Source: Echria macrotheca (lineage: Eukaryota; Ascomycota; Sordariomycetes; Sordariales; Schizotheciaceae). Taken from it: DNA of 64,000 nt. The stretch spans positions 1,240,001 through 1,304,000 of the forward strand of contig MU839828.1 of the NCBI GenBank assembly GCA_030411725.1, in the 5' to 3' direction. The first letter of the stretch is position 1. Every line of letters starts with the position of its first letter. This document shows, piece by piece, positions 20,781 to 31,267 of this stretch. The translations under genes were made by a program, and so were the position numbers. Under the pieces are notes generated by a model, which saw only the letters and a list, made by a program, of their open reading frames with translations, was not told the DNA's origin and did not search any database.

Positions 20781-22022
20781 CATCATCAGTAAACCATGTC
20801 GCCAGGTTCGGTGCGCTGACGGCGGGGTCGGATCGGGAGAGAGAGAGAGCGAGACAGAGACCCTGGGAGCGCCAAGGCAGAGGCGTATTCTTGTCATATC
20901 AGATTTCACCATTGTTACCCTCTTTCCTACTTAGACCTGGTTTTATTTCTTCGCCTTGGTCGGTCGGCAACTTTTATCTGTGCATATGGTGGGTAGGGTA
21001 GGGATTCCAGTCTGGGAAATGGCAATAGGGAAAGCCGGAGTTACGGGGCGTTTACGAAGATCACGATTACATGAATTTTTTTTATTTTTATTTTTCATGA
21101 TTATTCATCTTCTCTTCATAACCCTGTAGTTTGAACCTAACCACACTGTTCAGGTAGCCCGCAAGTGTAGAAAGATAGAAGATCAGAATACCTTTGTGTA
21201 CAGGGCACTTGACAAATGGTGCGATATTCTCGTTGATCAATAATATATTTCCTACCGCAGTAAATATTTCCAGAATGACGAAAACTCTCAAGACGACAGA
21301 TTGTCCACACATATCAAGCAAGAGACGGACGGGTCTTGCGCCGCTGTATCACTCTCAAGCCCTCTAGGAAATTGAGTCAACATATACGAGAGCCTCCCTT
21401 GACAGGACTTGGATTGTATCATACCAAGGGATAAACCAAATCTTCCTACTACTACTTCTGCAACAATATCCATCACTAAGTCAGATCACCTCCTACCCCG
21501 GTTGCCTGGATTCACCCCCTCAACAAGGCAAGTCAATCCCTCCTCTCATAATTCTCCAGCACCATAAACAACAGACTACGGTCTAGAGCCCTCTTGCATT
21601 GTGATATCCGTACAGAGAACCCGGTGCTCGACCCAGCAAAGAACTTCACTCAAACCGAAACACCAATCACTGCCCCAATCATCATGCTCGTTGTAGGTAT
21701 TGGGTATCTATAAGCTGAAACCACACAAAGTCTAAAACGGCGAATATCCAAGAGCCCAGCCGCTATATTGTAGCCATTGCTCGAGAACCATATTGTCCAA
21801 ACAATGCCCAATCGCTCCGGAACGTGACGTCTCATGCGTTGGTAGAATCATAAAAGTCGTCAGAAAACAAAAAGCCATAGAAACTCCGCTCAACAAAAGT
21901 CATTGCCATATTGCCATATATCCCAACACAAACCCAATAAAGACAGCAAAAATACCAAAAAAATACCAAAAACCAATTCGCCAACCTGGCGACCCCCTAT
22001 TGACATCAACGAAGCATGGCCG
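20781..22022. other. AT-rich convergent region between the DUF7053 gene and CRZ1
   Basis: No gene seen. From about 21060 the sequence becomes markedly AT-rich with poly-T/A runs, fitting 3' UTRs of the two facing genes. The short open frames here have no protein character. Confidence 0.5.
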
Positions 22023-24283
22023 TTAGCGTCCGCCATAGTCACTAGCATAGCCCATCTCGCCAAACCCTTCTTGCATCCCGCCAGGTCCGAAACCACTGCC
22101 CGGTCCACTAACGTAGCCACCGTCGTCGGCATCGTCGTAGTCACTAGCCTCGAAGCTGCTCTTTCCGCTGATATCGTCTTCCATGCCGTTTCCGCCGGCC
22201 ATGTCGCCAGACCAGTTCATTTGCGCGAGGACAGGATATTGTACGAGCAAAGCCTGAGGCAGGGCGAAATTGCCTGAGCCATCCATTGGGTAGCCGCCGG
22301 CATTCGGATCCATTCCCGGGGGCATCATCATCTGAGGCGCTTGCAGGACCATACCCTGCGTCGCTGCTTGCTGCATCCGCTGTTCGTTCCAAACCCGCTG
22401 GCGCTCCATCATCTCCTCGTCAAGAAGAGGCTTGATACAAATCCGACCGGCTTCGGAGCGGAAATGCCTACCAAGAGCATCTGCACGAGCGAATCGTCGG
22501 CCGCAGCCCCACTGACCACCGGCCTTCAGGTCGCCCTTGCAGACAAACTTCTTTTCGCCAGAATGGAGACCTTCGTGACGCTTGCGGTCATGTTGACGAG
22601 CAAAAGCTTTGCCGCACACCGTGCATACAAACGGCCTCTCATCAGTGTGTGTCCTAAGGTGTGACCGCAGGTTGTACGCCCGAGTGAATCGCTTGGGGCA
22701 CAACGTGCACTGGAATGTGGCGGGATGTTTCTGGACGCGCTTAGCGCCGCCCGAGCCCCCCTCCCCCTGAGAGCCAGGGCCGTTGTAATCCGGGTCCGCA
22801 AGACGCAGCGCGATGGCATTGTTTGGAACCGACGAGGTGGACTGCCGTCTCCTACCCGGCGATGCCCCTCCGGCCCGGTCGAGCGGGGAAAGTGAGCGCG
22901 ACGACTCCCGTGAATCCCCACCAAGGTTGGGCGAAAGACCGCCAGACCCAGGAGTTCCCCGGTTACCGAGAGCACCACCACTAGAGTTGTATGGGTCGGT
23001 AACCGCACGAGGACGCTGCATCCGTCGACCTATACATATCCCACGTTAGTATGTTCAAGGAACGTTTCAAGACGGTGCAACATACCCCTATCGGGCGGTG
23101 TGAGCGAGTCCATATTAAGAGACTTTGGCTCGAAGCCCATCCTAGTGGCCGTGGGAGCAAAGTCAATATTGATGGAAGGCGGCGCCGGCATGTTTCCCTG
23201 CATCTCTCCAGAATCCTGGGGCAGTTGGGGGAACGCCTCTTGTGGATGTTGCATGTATGGACCTGGGCCGTAATTGTTGTTCAGATATCCCTGCTGATTC
23301 ACCTCTGGCAGCTGTTGAGGCAGAATACGGGGCGAGATCGCAGGACTATGCGATGGACTCCTGCCCGCATGACCTGGGCTGTGTGCACCGTGGTCCGAGA
23401 TGCTGAAATTGCCGAGCCCGTGAAGCTCCTGGTAGACACCGGCGTCCTGCGGTCTGTGAAGCGGCGAGTGGCTCTGGTCAATGGGCTCGAACGTATCCTG
23501 GCTCACCAAGTTGGGAGAAGGCGCCGCCGATGACATATCCGAAAACTCTGAGGCACTACGTCGGTGGCCCTGGAACTGTGGGCCGGCCTGGCTCCAATCC
23601 CTGGGCAGAAGAGCGGCATCAGGGCCGAGCGACTGGCCGAGAGAGACATTCCGCGAATGCCTCCCCGGCTGCGAGGAGAACTGGTGTTGATTGAAAGACG
23701 GAGAGTGGTTGGCCGAGCCGTTCTGGTGAGCTTCGTGCCCGAGCAGGTGGGGCGGTGTCGGACTGTGGTTTGCTTGAGCCATCATTGCGCTGTCGCGATT
23801 GTCGCCGAAGAGCGGCTGGATAAACTGAGGCTCGCCCGACTCTGGTGGGAAGATGGTAAAGTCGGCGCCGGGAAAGTTGGACGCGAGGAGGCTGTTTTGT
23901 TGGAAGGCGTCTTGGGTCTGCCCGCCGAATGAGGGGTCGTCGGCCTTGAGCTGATCGGTGAAGCTCTGGTTCAGGGCGAAGGGCGCAGCGGACTCGGCAA
24001 GGGTGGAAGGAGGGAAGGACTGCGGCGCAGATTGATTGCTCAGGAAGCTGCCGGCGTTGGTGTTATACGCGCTATAGTCGGGCTGCGATGTGGGATATTG
24101 TTGCGACGGGTCAACGAGGCCGAGACCGAGTCCGATGGATGAGCCGTTATCGTTCGGATTGGGAAAGCGGGCGGGCGAAGGTGAGTGACTGTTCTTTATA
24201 TGAGGCTGGTGATGCGCAGCTCCTCCGCCGGTAGATGTGGCCGAGGACGACCGCCCACGGGCCTGGGCCTGTTGTTGCTCCAT
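22023..24283 (-). CDS. CRZ1: Calcineurin-responsive C2H2 zinc-finger transcription factor
   Basis: Crz1/CrzA is the calcineurin substrate that enters the nucleus on Ca2+ signalling and activates ion-homeostasis and cell-wall genes. Exons are complement(23086..24283) and complement(22023..23029), about 734 aa. The intron has a perfect ACTAAC branch point and TATAG acceptor. The N-terminal 400 residues are Gln/Ser/Pro-rich activation and regulatory sequence with phosphorylatable Ser-Pro sites. A calcineurin-docking PxIxIT-like motif, PSINID, occurs at about residues 369-374. The DNA-binding part starts near residue 504: FQCTLCPKRF...HLRTH, FVCTVCGKAF...HEGLH and the atypical third finger with GDLKAGGQWGCGRRFARAD and FRSEAGRICIKPLLDEE, diagnostic for fungal Crz1. 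An acidic Gly-rich tail follows. ENA1, a classical target, lies 27 kb to the right. Confidence 0.95.
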
Positions 24284-26827
24284 GGGTTGCGGTTGGTGGA
24301 TGACGGAGAAGTGCTGCAGCGTCCGGTGTGGTGTTTCTGTCTTTAGAAGCGGGACGAGGCACTCTCCCAGTCAGCCTTCAGGCACCGTGGCAGTGCACAG
24401 AGGCTGTGCTGACGCGAGCCTGTGAGCTGACACGCTTTGCTGGCAGCGCCCGGGCCAACCTCACCGAAATCGTCTGGGGACTGGGGTCCTGTTGGAGATG
24501 AAGACCGAGCAGCAGCAAGAGACAACCCGGACGGATGATTCGTCGCCCCGACCGTTGACTTCTTTGCGAACTTCGGATGGGACAATTTTGGGCGCGCCGG
24601 GTCCAAGGAAGGAGGAAGGGCGTTAGCGAGGGTGCGAAACACTCGTGCTTTGTTGGCAGCTGCTCCCTTGCCTGCCTGCCTGCCTTCTCCCCAGCGGTTT
24701 GTCTCGCAGCCGCGCACCTCAACCTGCTCGTGCAAGTTGGCTTGTGTAATGCGCGTTTCGCCTTTCCGGACGGCGCCTGTGCCTGCTCGCAAGCGCTGCC
24801 TCAGATAGAGTTCCCGTCACCTTGTTGCAAGGCCGCCGAGCTTGAGTCGCAGTGTATGCAGGGACGCCAGTGTGCGAGCGTCAGCGTTAGTTGTCGTCCC
24901 GCCGTCTCAGTGCTGGGCTCGGCCGGTGTTGAGCTTCGTGGGGTAAAATTGGTGGCGGCGGGGCACTGTGGACTCCGCGATGCTTCTCTCGGTGCTAGCA
25001 AATCTCACGTCACAAACTGTCGCTTTTCTGGTCTCGCGCGTATCCGGAAAGGAACCGAGAAGCGACCACGACGGACGAATCTTGGAGCTTTTAGCGCGCC
25101 CTCGTAGATCCGCGACACAACGTCGGCGTGGTGGCAGGTAATCCGTCAGCACCCTAAGGTTTAGGGGTACGGCGGGCCGCGCAAAAGTAACAGCCGAGGG
25201 TGTAGCGTGCGTGAGAAGGAATGAGGCTCGAATTCTGCCGTATTTGCCGGTTGGTAGGGGTAGTGGTCGATATAGGTACCAGGAACGACGTCCAACTGTG
25301 AATGCGGGAAAAAAATGGAATGGATGCGATTAGTTCTGAGATTGGACTTTTGCAGTTGAAGACGGAGTCGGTCAGGTCGGGCGTTCCTGCTCCTGAACCC
25401 CTCGGCGGGGAGGTTGCAGCGGCCGAGAATGGGGGAGGTGGGGAGTGGAGCAATGGCTAACAACTCCGTACCTTCCCTCAGGCCCTCTCAGGTGCTTTCT
25501 TGATGCCTAAACTTTTAAAATTGCTGCTTCCAATGTCCATGCGCCGAGTCGCCTCGGAACATGGAGCCAAGTGCAAATGATTCCTCATGATGGAAGGAAG
25601 ATAGCAACTAACTAACAGACTAAGCTATTGCTAGAAAGCGCCGCTCCTCAGCCCGGTCAGCAGCAGCGATTTGCAAGAGTCGAGGATGATCCTTCGACTG
25701 TTCACATTGAACCGTTCATCTCATCGCTGCCTTTCAAAGGGAAAGGAAAGAGGACGGGCCAATAGCGCCAAAGAGAGCACTCGACTTGTTGCATAGCCTC
25801 CACCTGAGCTGCACAGTGTCGGACTTGGGATTGGTGAGGTCGGTAGTTTGCAACCATTAAGAAGAGAAAGATGGGAACCTGTCTACCTAATCTGCCAAAA
25901 GTCGACGGCCGCTCTCCAGCATCAATAGCTTGGCAGAGACTTCACCCAGCCGTCGTTCGCGAACTATCCGGGAGCTGTGCACCCGAAGTTGGCGACGGGA
26001 GTGAGGATCAGCCCTATTTCCATCGCTCGACCCCTGCTGGCTGGGAAAATCCCAAATGAGACAAGCGACGGAACCGCCAGCCCTGTCGGGCAATGAGCCG
26101 CATGACTGATACCAACCGCGTCGAAGGAGTTGCGGTTGAGCTTCGTACCGTGGAGACTTGAGACCACTTCGCTGGCGCAGCGGGGAGGACGCCTTCAGAA
26201 CTCACCTCATCCCAACCGGATTCCGTCGCATCTTGCAAGCCGTGAGCTGGAGGCCCTTTACGTACTCTATCTAGGAAGTCATCGAATTTGGACGGAGCAA
26301 GTCGGTGCACAGCAGTTCCTGGGCGTCTTGGGCGAATCGGACAGCGGCATCAAGGGGTAAATCCCATTGGCGACAATCCGAACAGTACGGGGTGGCCCCA
26401 GAATGATGCAACGTGGGTCTTGGTTCAGGACCTGCAGCCATAACGGCCAAGACGTGATGCTGAGAGCACGTCTATGGATACCCGGTAGTTACTTGATATT
26501 GGGATGCTCGGCACTCGGCCGCTCTTGACACCGGGACTTTCCCAAGATCCCATAATCCACGCCCAGAGGTTGCAACATTCTGGTCCACCGTCATGTCCTC
26601 GACCAAAATCCTTGGACACGGCAGTAGGCTCACACCCACGTCAGCGGTGATCAGAATGTATCTACTCTATATACGGTTCACGTATGAACTAAACCCATAG
26701 TTGCCCCCCGCGTATTCCCGAAGCGCCACAACTCCGTCTTGTAATAGGTAGGTAAGTAAGGAGAATGGAGTATGGTTTCTAAGACCCCGAACGCCGCTGA
26801 CAAGCTTTGTCTAATATAGTCTAATGC
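24284..26827. other. Long non-coding stretch between CRZ1 and the alternative oxidase gene
   Basis: 2.5 kb with no supported gene. The left part should hold the CRZ1 promoter and a probably long 5' leader, and the right end the alternative oxidase 3' UTR. The open frames present (up to 176 codons) overlap each other and show no family resemblance. Confidence 0.5.
24389..24408 (-). promoter_or_regulatory. Paired CAC[AT]GCC motifs (Crz1-type CDRE) upstream of CRZ1
   Basis: Read in the gene's direction, CACAGCC (24402..24408) and CACTGCC (24389..24395) occur 6 bp apart, about 105-125 bp before the CRZ1 start codon. CAC[AT]GCC is the calcineurin-dependent response element reported for Crz1 in the related Sordariomycete Magnaporthe. 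An autoregulatory role is inferred. Confidence 0.45.
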
Positions 26828-28023
26828 TCACCCAATGACTTCCTGCCGTTCGTATCCTGTCGGTTTCAGCGCTGGGTTTGGCTTGTGACCAGTAGCTTCC
26901 AGCTTGTAGTCGCTGACAAACGGGTTCGGGTCCTCCTTGTGGTTGAGGTTGCTCAGCGTGTGGTTGACGCCCCGGTGAACAGCCTCGTCAGCCCGAATAT
27001 AGTAGATGAGATCCTTCATCGTGCGCTTTCCCTCAGGCATACGCCAGTACTTGATGGCCAGGTCCGGGATTTGGAAGTTCGGGTCCGCCCACTTCTCGAG
27101 CTTGCCCTCCTCGATCTCGCGGATGCAGCGCGTATAGGTGTGGACAGCCTCTTCCTCGAGGTAGCCTACAAACCGGTGCGTGATCCTTGGCGATATCAAG
27201 TAGCTGACGAACATAGCGTTGAAAAAGACGCCCTGCGCCCCGAGAATGAGCGTCTTCATGAACCATCCAGGCTCGCACATCTTCATAAAGGTGAGCAGGT
27301 GCATCCGCTCGTTATATGACTCCTCGAGCAATGTTTCGATCCAGCCATTGTCTCTCTTCAGCCGGCGTAAGCTCTCGAGATGCCGGAGCATGCCGGCCAC
27401 CATACCGGGGACGCCGGCAATAGACTCGAGGAAGATGAAACGGACAAGCTATCACAGGTTAGCTGGAGCATATATGTCTATAATCTGACGGTCGTACCCA
27501 TTGTGCCTCGGTAAGGGGCTTTCGAGCAGCGGTAGCCGTTGTCGGGTGCTTTTGATCAACTTGCTGTTCTGGCCGTACCCCAGTGGCTATATCTGTTCCC
27601 CAACTACTCGGGTGTCAGAGATATGTCGGACATATATATATATATATATATAAAAGTGTTATCTCAAAGGACATACCGGCAAAGTCGAACGAGCTTCCAC
27701 GCAAGCCAGTCGCTTACTGTGTTGGGCGGGCGGTGCTCCGGGACTACCGCCAACATCTCTTCCTCCGTCCATCCATGGTGTGGCCAGGCTGGAGGGGTCT
27801 GGCGGATATATGTTGTCTCTTTTGAAGGAAAGAAGTCGCGCAGTTGAGTGGGCGTGGTGGTTGAGAACTGCCGTGGATGACAAGCGGCGCCGGCTGCTCG
27901 GAGCCCTGTGGTATATCCAACAACGGAAAAGTGGGTTGTATGGAAGATGGGTGCCGTGGCCCGGCTGAGCAGGACGACCTGCTTTGGCGAACAGAGTCGG
28001 CTGTTGATACGAGGCGAGATCAT
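26828..28023 (-). CDS. AOX1: Mitochondrial alternative oxidase
   Basis: This ubiquinol oxidase of the inner mitochondrial membrane bypasses complexes III and IV, reducing O2 to water without proton pumping. Exons are complement(27677..28023), complement(27498..27603) and complement(26828..27448), about 357 aa. The N-terminus is a basic, hydroxylated presequence (MISPRINSRLCSPKQVVLLS). Next is the fungal-type block DFFPSKETTYIRQTPPAWPH, close to Neurospora AOX. The di-iron ligands are visible: E159 in FIFLESIAG, E198 and H201 in NERMHLL, the LEEEAVHTY glutamate, and Glu/His in RADEAVHRGVNH. It ends GYERQEVIG. Introns are 73 and 49 nt; the first contains an (AT)n run. A TATA box and CGG-N7-CGG element lie upstream. 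It shares a 1.1-kb promoter region with HCR1. Confidence 0.96.
27631..27652. repeat. (AT)n microsatellite inside alternative oxidase intron 1
   Basis: About ten uninterrupted TA dinucleotides. They occupy roughly a third of the 73-nt first intron, so length changes here could affect branch-point spacing. Confidence 0.9.
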
Positions 28024-28114
28024 TGAGGATCAAAGTTGGTGCCAGTTATTGGGTTGGATGTTTGTATGGCCATGCTCGAGACGGGGACGTCGCCCACGAA
28101 AAGCACCTCCGGAC

Positions 28115-28122
28115 TTATATAA
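28115..28122 (-). promoter_or_regulatory. TATA box of the alternative oxidase gene
   Basis: TTATATAA, palindromic, 92-99 bp upstream of the alternative oxidase ATG. A good match in sequence and position. Confidence 0.65.
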
Positions 28123-28170
28123 CTCGACATCAAGCCAGGGGCAACTGGAGCAACACGAGAAACCCGGGAG

Positions 28171-28194
28171 CCGGGTTCGTCCGCCCGAGACCCG
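28171..28194 (-). promoter_or_regulatory. Candidate alternative-oxidase induction motif (CGG-N7-CGG) with a third CGG
   Basis: On the gene's strand two CGG triplets are separated by 7 bp (28181..28183 and 28171..28173). A third CGG at 28192..28194 is 8 bp further upstream. The Neurospora aod-1 induction motif recognised by the Zn2Cys6 pair AOD2/AOD5 is described as two CGG triplets 7 bp apart. This copy sits about 50 bp above the TATA box. The function here is inferred. Confidence 0.55.
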
Positions 28195-29120
28195 GCGGCG
28201 CCTTCAAAGCATTGGTCTACACAAGAGAGATAAGGGGGTCGGTGCCACTCGACAGCATTTTTCCAGCAGATAATCCATGAGATCCCCGATGCATGTGAGA
28301 AAGAAACGGCGCGGACCGGTGTTGGACCTGGCCGGCGAGGTGGCCGAGGCTGTGTCAACTGTCAGCTGGACGCTGTCCCGACTGCTCAAACGGAAACTCT
28401 CGGGTGCCAGCTGCCCTCAACGTTCCGCTTTGTTTTCGAGGGCTGAAAGCTTTGGTGCCAACCAGCAGGTGACTCAGACTCGCTGCTGGACACCGGATTT
28501 CTGGAAATTGGAAAAACTTGAAATGACTCCTTCCGTCGGCTTCGTCGATTGCATCGATTCTCGAGAATGCCCGGGAGCATAGCTAGCTGTAAGATTTCCA
28601 AGCATGGCAGCCCGACAATCATCGATGTCAGCTCATTCATGTCCATGGCCATCCTGGACGGATCTAAATCACCATGCACACTGGAAACGGAATTCCGCCT
28701 TGAAAACCCCAAGTGCCGTAAAGTGAGCGCGGCGCCTGGAGTTTGAGGCGGTGCGAGGTCATCGCGAGTTTTCCCAGCAGCTGCAGAGTGACGGAGGGGG
28801 TGCTAGTGGGGCACTAGGAGGGGCCACGGTGGCTGCCCGATGCGGCGGCGAGCCCGCATGAAACTCGAGGCTTTTATCGTTTGCGCCCACAACTAAATTA
28901 CGGAACCATCAACCTTTTCATTTTCCCTGGTGCCCGACAAACTTTGTTACCAGAACCTCGCACAGTTGCCTCGAGGCTCACATAAAAGACCCCAGGTCAG
29001 CGTTTCTTTAGCACCTGCAATCTTTATTTCGACTCTGCACACGTCCCAATAGCATCTCGCCAACCCGCACTTTCGACCCTTGTCAGGAAGAACCCCTCAA
29101 CGCGATAACGCGACGCAACC

Positions 29121-30338
29121 ATGCCTGGACCGAACAAACGGTGGGGTAAGTTGGAAATCATTTCACTTCGTTCACAACTCCACGGATCATCATAGCCTTA
29201 CACTGTATGGCGCATCTACGAAGCCACGCCTTGCTGGATTTTCTGGGAGCCGGCCACCTTGAGGCCATGGTCGCGATGGGCCCCGGTCGCACAACCCTTT
29301 GGCGGGCATCTGGCTGCACGCCTCTTGGCGGCCAGAAGACAACTCACCATGACAATAAATAAAAGCCAATCGGTTGCTAACGATATTCTGTAGAGGAAGA
29401 GGAGGAGGACAGCTCCAGCTCCGGCTCCGGCTCTGATTCCCCCGCTGTTGCGCCCGTGTCACGGAGAAAGTTCGACGACGAGGAGGCCGACGATGGTGAC
29501 GTATGTTCTGAGCCCCACCTGTCCCCTGTTACCCCTCCATGGCTTGACTAACAACTGTTCCTCACCAGGTGCTGGACTCCTGGGATGCCGCCGAAGACTC
29601 GGAGGTAGAGCGAGAGAAGGCAAAGAAGGCTGCCGAGGCCAAAGCGAAGGCTGAAGCCGAAGCCGCCGCCAAAAAGAAATCAAAAACACAGCGTGTTGCC
29701 GAGCGACAGGCCGAGCGTGCGAAGGCTCGTGCCGAGGCCGACGATGACTCGAGTGACGAGGACGAAACTGAGGCCCAGAAGAGAGATCGTCTCCGACGGT
29801 CCGAGAAGGAAGCGGATCTCCGTCACGCCCAGGATCTTTTTGGTGATATCGGGATAAGCAGCCGCAAGACAATCACGCCTGGCAGTGCTGTTGTGGTTAA
29901 CCCGCACGACCCAAACAGCACGATCGATCTGGCTACGCTGCCTATCTTCAATCCTACTACCAAGGCTGGGTTCGACCAATTGCGACAAACCCTCGTTCCC
30001 ATTCTCACTGCGAGCTCTAAGAAAGCACACTATTCGCTTTTCTGGCAGGAACTTGCAAAGCAACTTGCCAAGGACCTGCCCAGCGATCAGGTCAAGAAGG
30101 GTGCTAGCAGCCTCACGACCCTCAGCAACGAGAAGATGAAGGAAGAGAAGGCAGCCGAGAAGGGCGGTAAGAAGTCCAAAGCGGCAAAGACAAAGTCAAC
30201 TCTTGCTGGCGTCGCTCGTGGCGGTGCTGCAGCAGACGTTGGCACCTATGAGGAGACGTTCGGAGAGTAAGTCAACCCGGATGAGATATCGAGACAACGA
30301 AAACTGACGCGGAATCCAACAGTGATGATTTCATGTGA
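29121..30338 (+). CDS. HCR1: Translation initiation factor eIF3 subunit j
   Basis: eIF3j/Hcr1 is a loosely bound eIF3 subunit that sits in the 40S mRNA channel; it also aids 18S maturation and ribosome recycling. Exons are 29121..29145, 29394..29500, 29569..30266 and 30323..30338, about 281 aa. The protein starts MPGPNKRWG and continues with an acidic Ser-rich stretch (EEEEDSSSSGSGSDS) and VLDSWDA. A Lys/Ala/Glu coiled coil follows, then the conserved core HAQDLFGDIG, IDLATLPIFNPTTKAGFDQL and FWQELAKQLAKDLPSD. The last exon encodes only GDDDFM, matching the eIF3j C-terminus, which justifies the terminal 56-nt intron. The first intron (248 nt) is long for this window and directly follows a 25-nt first exon. 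Confidence 0.93.
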
Positions 30339-31267
30339 AAGGCCAAACCGAAATCACATCATCCCCGTTCAACACGTGGGCAGGCACCGACCTTCTCCAC
30401 CCGAGAAAGTCGAATACTGCCAGGGTTGCTTTGAGCTTGCTGAGCCATGATATCGAGTAATCAGCTGTGGACATCATCGCCTGCGGGTCAGTCCGTGGCC
30501 AGCGGGCGGTGTCGTCTTGACCGAACTGATCTGGAGCACATCGTCACGGTACTCATCGCGCCATGTCTAGGGCGGGAGTTTGAGGGGTTGCATGCATTGA
30601 GCAATGTTTTGGGCCGGGTGTGTTGGAAATGGGTATGCATGTCGTGGTGAGCATGGACGAGCGGAGATAGATCCAGCGAGGCATACTCTAGTACTTGGAA
30701 TGCATACGGCGTGTCCTTTGAGGCATCGTAACCATATCTGAAATGGCCGTGACTTGATTTGGAAGTCCTTAACCTTGACAAACAAGGCCGCTGCGGGCCG
30801 TGTAAATGTGTTCGTGATTAGGAACTACGGAGTAGGTATATATTGCTTGTATTAATGCTCTTTCGGTATGTTGCAAGGCCTTCAGGACCCTATCTCGAGG
30901 CACGTTGCTGTAGTGAGCTCATTTCCCATCTTGTCCCATACGGATAGATTACACAATCACAATCACAATCCAAACATCGTGGCTTGATGGCAATGTGTTG
31001 TATTCTAGGTGTTCAACAATAAGGGGTATCAGAACCGTCCTTACCCACCCTTCACTCCTACACCCACCACGAATGATACCTTCCTTGGCTCATTCCGTAT
31101 GCCCGTCCTAACGCCATTCCCTCCTGATTTTAAAAACAAGCCAGCCCGGCCACCAGCCCCATCCCGTTTTTCCAGCCGTGCCGTTCCATCTTGTCTTAGA
31201 ATACATGCCTTATATACCACAGAGCAGAGAGAAAAAGAGGTACAACTACCTATGATGCCCAGCAGGG
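30339..31267. other. Convergent region between HCR1 and MDM31
   Basis: No gene seen. Moderately AT-rich; a short CACAAT repeat occurs near 30953..30968. It is consistent with two 3' UTRs. Confidence 0.5.

Larger units (their letters stand above)
28024..29120. other. Divergent promoter region, alternative oxidase / HCR1
   Basis: Non-coding. It holds the alternative oxidase TATA box and CGG array on the left, and on the right a CATAAAAG TATA-like element at 28981..28988, 133 bp before the HCR1 ATG, followed by a CT/CA-rich leader. Confidence 0.55.
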
